NCBI GenBank assembly: GCA_023396345.1
Contig: JAEWWO010000130.1
Location: forward strand, 1 to 8,643
Source of the DNA: Bacteroidota bacterium
GTDB taxonomy: Bacteria; Bacteroidota; Bacteroidia; Chitinophagales; Chitinophagaceae
Direction of reading: 5' to 3'
DNA length: 8,643 nucleotides
The notes under the pieces are model-generated. The model was not told the DNA's origin and made no database searches. It was given only the letters and a program-made list of their open reading frames with translations. Position numbers and translations under genes: made by a program. Shown here in pieces: positions 5,529 through 8,643 of this stretch (its first letter is position 1; the number at the start of each line of letters is the position of its first letter).

Positions 5529-7757
5529 ATGACAGAATTTTCAAATGATATAGCCGTAAAATTAAATTTAAAATCTTTCCAAACCGAAGCGGTGCTTGCG
5601 TTGCTGGCAGAAGGAGCAACCATTCCTTTTATTGCCCGCTACAGAAAAGATAAAACAGGCGCTTTGGATGAAGTGCAAATACAACAAATTCAGGAAGAAG
5701 CAAAATTTCTGAAAGAGTTTACAGAAAGAAAAGCTTTTATTTTAAAAACTATTGCTGATCAGGGAAAACTTACAGAAGAACTCGAAAACAAATTAGATAA
5801 AGCCGTTACTCTGGCTGAGCTTGAAGATATTTATCTGCCTTATAAACCCAAGAGAAAAACCAAAGCTCAGACGGCACGTGAAAACGGACTGGAGCCTTTT
5901 GCCATAACTATTCTGGAGCAAAACGAAACAGATCTGAATAGTGAAGCAGAAAAATATTTCAATGAAAAAATAACTACAATCGATGAGGCTTTGCAGGGAG
6001 CAAGAGATATTATTGCCGAAACTATTAATGAGGATGCAGAAGTGCGTGCTTCTATGCGTAAACTCTTTGAAAATCAGGCTTTGGTTTATAGTTTGGTAAT
6101 TTCAGGTAAAGAAACAGAGGGCGTTAAATACAAGGATTATTTTGATTTTTCAGAGCCTGTTCATAAAATTCCTTCGCACAGAACACTGGCAATTTTAAGA
6201 GGTTTTTTGGAAGGATTTTTAAAGATGAGTATTGCGCCGGAAGAAGAAGCTGCATTAGAAAAAATAGAAAGAAAGTATATTACAGCTTCAATGAATGCTT
6301 CGGTTGAACAGGTGAAAAGAGCTGCACGGGATGCTTACAGAAGACTCTTGCAACCAAGCCTTGAAACAGAATTTCGCTCTTTACTCAAACAGCAGGCTGA
6401 TGAGGAAGCAATTAATGTATTTGCTGAAAACCTGCGTCAGTTATTGCTTTCATCACCATTGGGTTCTAAAAGAATTTTAGCCATAGACCCCGGTTACAGA
6501 ACGGGTTGCAAAGTGGTTGTACTGGATGAAAAAGGAGAATTACAGGAGACTTCACTAATATTTGTACATGAAAAGAATCATAAAATTATTGAAGCTGAAA
6601 ATATTATTCATTCATTAGTGAATAAATATAATATTCAGACTTTTGCTATTGGAGATGGTACGGCAGGTAGAGAAACAGAACAGTTTATAAAAAGTCTTAA
6701 ATTGAATATTCCGGTATTTTTGGTCAATGAAGATGGAGCGTCTGTTTATTCTGCATCTGAAACAGCAAGAGAAGAATTTCCCAATCAGGATGTAACAGTA
6801 CGTGGTGCCGTAAGTATAGGACGAAGATTGATGGATCCGCTGGCAGAACTGGTAAAAATAGATCCCAAAAGCATCGGCGTGGGGCAGTATCAGCACGACG
6901 TAAATCAATTCAGATTGAAGGAAAGACTTGATCAAACGGTTGAAAGTTGCGTGAATGCAGTGGGTGTTAATTTAAATACTGCCAGCAAACATTTGCTCAG
7001 TTATGTAAGTGGTATTGGGCCTTCGCTTGCAGATAATATTGTAAAATACAGAAGCGAAACAGGGAAATTCACCAACAGAAAACAATTGCTCAAAGTGGCA
7101 AGGTTAGGCGATAAGGCTTATGAACAATGCGCAGGTTTTTTAAGAATTAAAAATGGAGATAACCCTTTAGACAGTAGTGCTGTGCACCCAGAAGCGTATG
7201 ATATCGTTAAAAAAATGGCACTGGATCTGGCGGTGAATGTTGATGATTTAATTGGGAATGAAAAATTATTAAAAACGGTATCTCCACAAAAATATATATC
7301 TGAAACCATTGGTACGCATACGGTACAGGATATTTTAAAAGAACTCAATAAACCCGGACTTGATCCAAGAAGTGAAATTGAACAGTTTGAATATGCTGAT
7401 ATTTATTCTATTGAGGATGTAAAAATTGGAGATGTTTTACCGGGCATTGTTACAAACATTACACGCTTTGGTGCATTTGTAGATATTGGTGTAAAACAAG
7501 ATGGTCTGGTGCATGTTTCTGAAATAGCACATAAATATATTACTGATCCAAATGAAGTACTTAAGCTGAATGATAAGGTGAAAGTAAAAGTGCTGGAAGT
7601 AGATACTGCAAGAAAAAGAATAGCTTTGTCTATTAAGCAAACACAAGACAAACCCATTGCTCAGCCACGAAGAGAGCATACAAATAGTGGAAATAATAAA
7701 TCCTCTTCAAACATGAATGAAGCGCTGAATTTGTTAAAAAAGAAGTTCGGGAAATAA
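5529..7757 (+). CDS. tex: Tex-family RNA-binding transcriptional accessory protein
   Basis: 742 residues, close to the usual 730-780 of Tex proteins, and complete. Domains in order: the helical Tex N-terminal region with the family motif GATIPFIARYRKDKTGALDE (29-48); a YqgF/RNase-H-like domain starting with ILAIDPGYRTG (316-326, D320); helix-hairpin-helix repeats (about 478-545, with SGIGPSLADNIV); and a C-terminal S1 RNA-binding domain (633-703, GxVxxITRFGAFVDIG and LVHVSEIA). A hydrophilic Ser/Asn/Lys-rich tail (704-742) ends LLKKKFGK. Family members are cytoplasmic proteins that bind RNA and associate with transcription; the YqgF domain in Tex is generally thought not to be an active nuclease. 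The ATG at 5529 follows an A-rich leader without a Shine-Dalgarno sequence. No clear terminator follows the stop. Confidence 0.95.
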   Translation: MTEFSNDIAVKLNLKSFQTEAVLALLAEGATIPFIARYRKDKTGALDEVQIQQIQEEAKFLKEFTERKAFILKTIADQGKLTEELENKLDKAVTLAELEDIYLPYKPKRKTKAQTARENGLEPFAITILEQNETDLNSEAEKYFNEKITTIDEALQGARDIIAETINEDAEVRASMRKLFENQALVYSLVISGKETEGVKYKDYFDFSEPVHKIPSHRTLAILRGFLEGFLKMSIAPEEEAALEKIERKYITASMNASVEQVKRAARDAYRRLLQPSLETEFRSLLKQQADEEAINVFAENLRQLLLSSPLGSKRILAIDPGYRTGCKVVVLDEKGELQETSLIFVHEKNHKIIEAENIIHSLVNKYNIQTFAIGDGTAGRETEQFIKSLKLNIPVFLVNEDGASVYSASETAREEFPNQDVTVRGAVSIGRRLMDPLAELVKIDPKSIGVGQYQHDVNQFRLKERLDQTVESCVNAVGVNLNTASKHLLSYVSGIGPSLADNIVKYRSETGKFTNRKQLLKVARLGDKAYEQCAGFLRIKNGDNPLDSSAVHPEAYDIVKKMALDLAVNVDDLIGNEKLLKTVSPQKYISETIGTHTVQDILKELNKPGLDPRSEIEQFEYADIYSIEDVKIGDVLPGIVTNITRFGAFVDIGVKQDGLVHVSEIAHKYITDPNEVLKLNDKVKVKVLEVDTARKRIALSIKQTQDKPIAQPRREHTNSGNNKSSSNMNEALNLLKKKFGK

Positions 7758-7795
7758 CAATTACATAATGATTAAAAATATTCGTTAGTAAACCA

Positions 7796-7827
7796 ATTGT
7801 TAATTGTAGGAATAACAGTACCGTTTG
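7796..7827 (+). promoter_or_regulatory. Candidate promoter of the outer-membrane protein gene
   Basis: ATTG (7796-7799) is followed after 19 bases by TACCGTTTG (7819-7827). This resembles the Bacteroidota -33/-7 pair, but the -7 box has one base too many between TA and TTTG. The -33 element lies in a small palindrome, CAATT-GTT-AATTG (7794-7806). The leader to the ATG at 7868 would be about 35 bases. Nothing else is evident in the 110 bp between tex and this gene. Confidence 0.35.
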
Positions 7828-7867
7828 GCACAGTTTTACTTCATTAATACAGCGTAAAACAAAATGT

Positions 7868-8434
7868 ATGTATATGAAATTTTTAAAAATGAGTTTGGTG
7901 GCAGCAATTTTTACATTAACTGCCGGAGCGGTATCTGCTCAGAGTTATAAAAATACTTTTAAAATTGGTGTAATGGGTGGAGCTTCTGTTCCTTCAGAAA
8001 ATGCTTCAGCGAATGTGGGATTAGACCTTTCTTACCAGCATTTAGTTACTCCGCATGTTGGCTTAGGTATCGCCACTGGTTACAATCAATTTTTTGGGAA
8101 AGAAAACAACGGAAATACAAACAACAATTTCGGAGTTGTTCCTGTAGCAGGTTTAGTGAGATATTATCCTTCAGATAAAGGTTTTTATCTTGGTACTGAC
8201 TTAGGATACGGAATTATTACCGGAGCTGATAAAGTTGCTGAAAACAGTAATGTAGATATGCCTTCAGGCGGTTTATACTTAAAACCTGAACTGGGATGGC
8301 ACAACAGAAACTGGAATGTTTTTGCACATTATACAAAAGTATTTACAGGTGATGCCGGTCAGATTGGTGATCAAAAATTCAATGCGGGAAGCGTTGGAGT
8401 TGGCGTAGCTTATAACTTACCGTTAGGAAGATAA
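7868..8434 (+). CDS. Outer membrane beta-barrel protein
   Basis: 188-residue exported protein. Residues 1-24 form a signal peptide: MYMKFLK, a hydrophobic core (MSLVAAIFTLTAGA), and a signal-peptidase I site VSA before Q25. The mature part alternates hydrophobic and polar residues with aromatic girdle residues and Gly-rich turns, as in small OmpA/OmpW-like barrels. Strands include TFKIGVMGGA, VGLDLSYQHL, VGLGIATGYNQF, GVVPVAGLVRYY, FYLGTDLGYGII, LYLKPELGWH, WNVFAHYTKVF and AGSVGVGVAYNL. An Asn/Gly-rich loop (GKENNGNTNNN) is probably surface-exposed. It lacks an OmpA peptidoglycan-binding domain and is short enough for about eight strands. The specific role is unknown. An ATG at 7874 (MKFLKMSL) is an equally good start, and the usual signal-peptide form may favour it. 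A strong terminator follows the gene. Confidence 0.85.
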   Translation: MYMKFLKMSLVAAIFTLTAGAVSAQSYKNTFKIGVMGGASVPSENASANVGLDLSYQHLVTPHVGLGIATGYNQFFGKENNGNTNNNFGVVPVAGLVRYYPSDKGFYLGTDLGYGIITGADKVAENSNVDMPSGGLYLKPELGWHNRNWNVFAHYTKVFTGDAGQIGDQKFNAGSVGVGVAYNLPLGR

Positions 8435-8454
8435 GAAAATAAATCAATAAATAT

Positions 8455-8481
8455 AACGGTCTCATTTTTGAGACCGTTTTT
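8455..8481 (+). terminator. Strong rho-independent terminator after the outer-membrane protein gene
   Basis: Perfect 10-bp stem, AACGGTCTCA (8455-8464) with TGAGACCGTT (8469-8478), a TTTT loop, and a T run (8477-8481). It lies 20 bases after the stop codon. On the minus strand the stem is followed only by a mixed A/T stretch, so it would serve the converging gene less well. Confidence 0.9.
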
Positions 8482-8491
8482 ATTTATCAAA

Positions 8492-8643
8492 TCAATTTAC
8501 CGAATAATCCGCTTTTACGGTTATGGTGGCAGTTTTACTTTTGCTTGAAGTATTAAAAGCACCTCCGTAACTATAATCTTCATTGCTGTTTTTTCCTACA
8601 ATCTGAAATACGCCCATAGATGCTTTCTTTAATTTGCCTAATC
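8492..8643 (-). CDS. SIMPL-domain (DUF541) protein, C-terminal part only
   Basis: The frame enters from the right edge and ends at TGA (8494-8492), giving the last 49 residues: LGKLKKASMGVFQIVG, then KNSNEDYSYGGAFNTSSK, then SKTATITVKADYSVN. From memory this matches the C-terminal end of Bacteroidota SIMPL-domain proteins, where a 'LGK...ASMGVFQI' segment and a 'GGAFNTSSK' loop precede a final beta-strand. SIMPL proteins are periplasmic or envelope proteins of poorly known function. The gene converges on the outer-membrane protein gene, with 57 bp between stop codons and the terminator in between. Without the N-terminus the call rests on a short stretch. Confidence 0.6.
   Translation of the reverse strand, partial: LGKLKKASMGVFQIVGKNSNEDYSYGGAFNTSSKSKTATITVKADYSVN

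Noticed and set aside
6615..7679. Minus-strand reading frames of 76-106 codons opposite tex
   Set aside because: They overlap conserved Tex domains (YqgF, HhH, S1), and their Cys/Phe/Ser-rich composition is typical of antisense translation of coding DNA.

Overview
The window is low-GC, gene-dense chromosomal DNA that looks like a member of the Bacteroidota, possibly near Chitinophagaceae or Sphingobacteria. The reasons are promoter boxes of the TAnnTTTG (-7) type, A-rich leaders without clear Shine-Dalgarno sequences, and protein types typical of that phylum (TlpA-like anchored thioredoxin, TauE/SafE permease, Crp-like regulator, small OMP beta-barrel, SIMPL protein). I see no insertion sequence, CRISPR array, tRNA or rRNA.

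Left block (1-4335, minus strand, read right to left): valS (valyl-tRNA synthetase), then a Crp/Fnr-type regulator 7 bp downstream, a TauE/SafE-type permease after a 70-bp gap, and the 5' part of a membrane-anchored thioredoxin-like gene 6 bp further on. This looks like one transcription unit driven from a promoter just upstream of valS. The last three genes form a plausible sulfur/redox group: regulator with two close cysteines, sulfite/organosulfonate-type exporter, thiol oxidoreductase. Two long reading frames, for valS and the permease, open at TTG; internal ATGs fit better, so I use those starts.

Middle block (4411-7757, plus strand): a minimal nucleotidyltransferase (MNT, antitoxin-like) with intact catalytic residues. 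Directly after it is a 16-codon reading frame that resembles the beginning of a HEPN/DUF86 toxin gene and stops at once, so the MNT appears to be an orphan whose partner has been lost. Next come a DEDDh 3'-5' exonuclease (DnaQ-like), a nested inverted repeat, and a full-length Tex-family RNA-binding protein.

Right block (7758-8643): a secreted outer-membrane beta-barrel protein on the plus strand ending in a strong rho-independent terminator. Converging on it from the right edge is the C-terminal end of a probable SIMPL-domain protein on the minus strand.

Most of this is ordinary housekeeping sequence. The points most worth a second look are the eroded HEPN/MNT module, the Crp-TauE-thioredoxin cluster, and the nested inverted repeat before tex. 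No gap between genes exceeds 300 bases.
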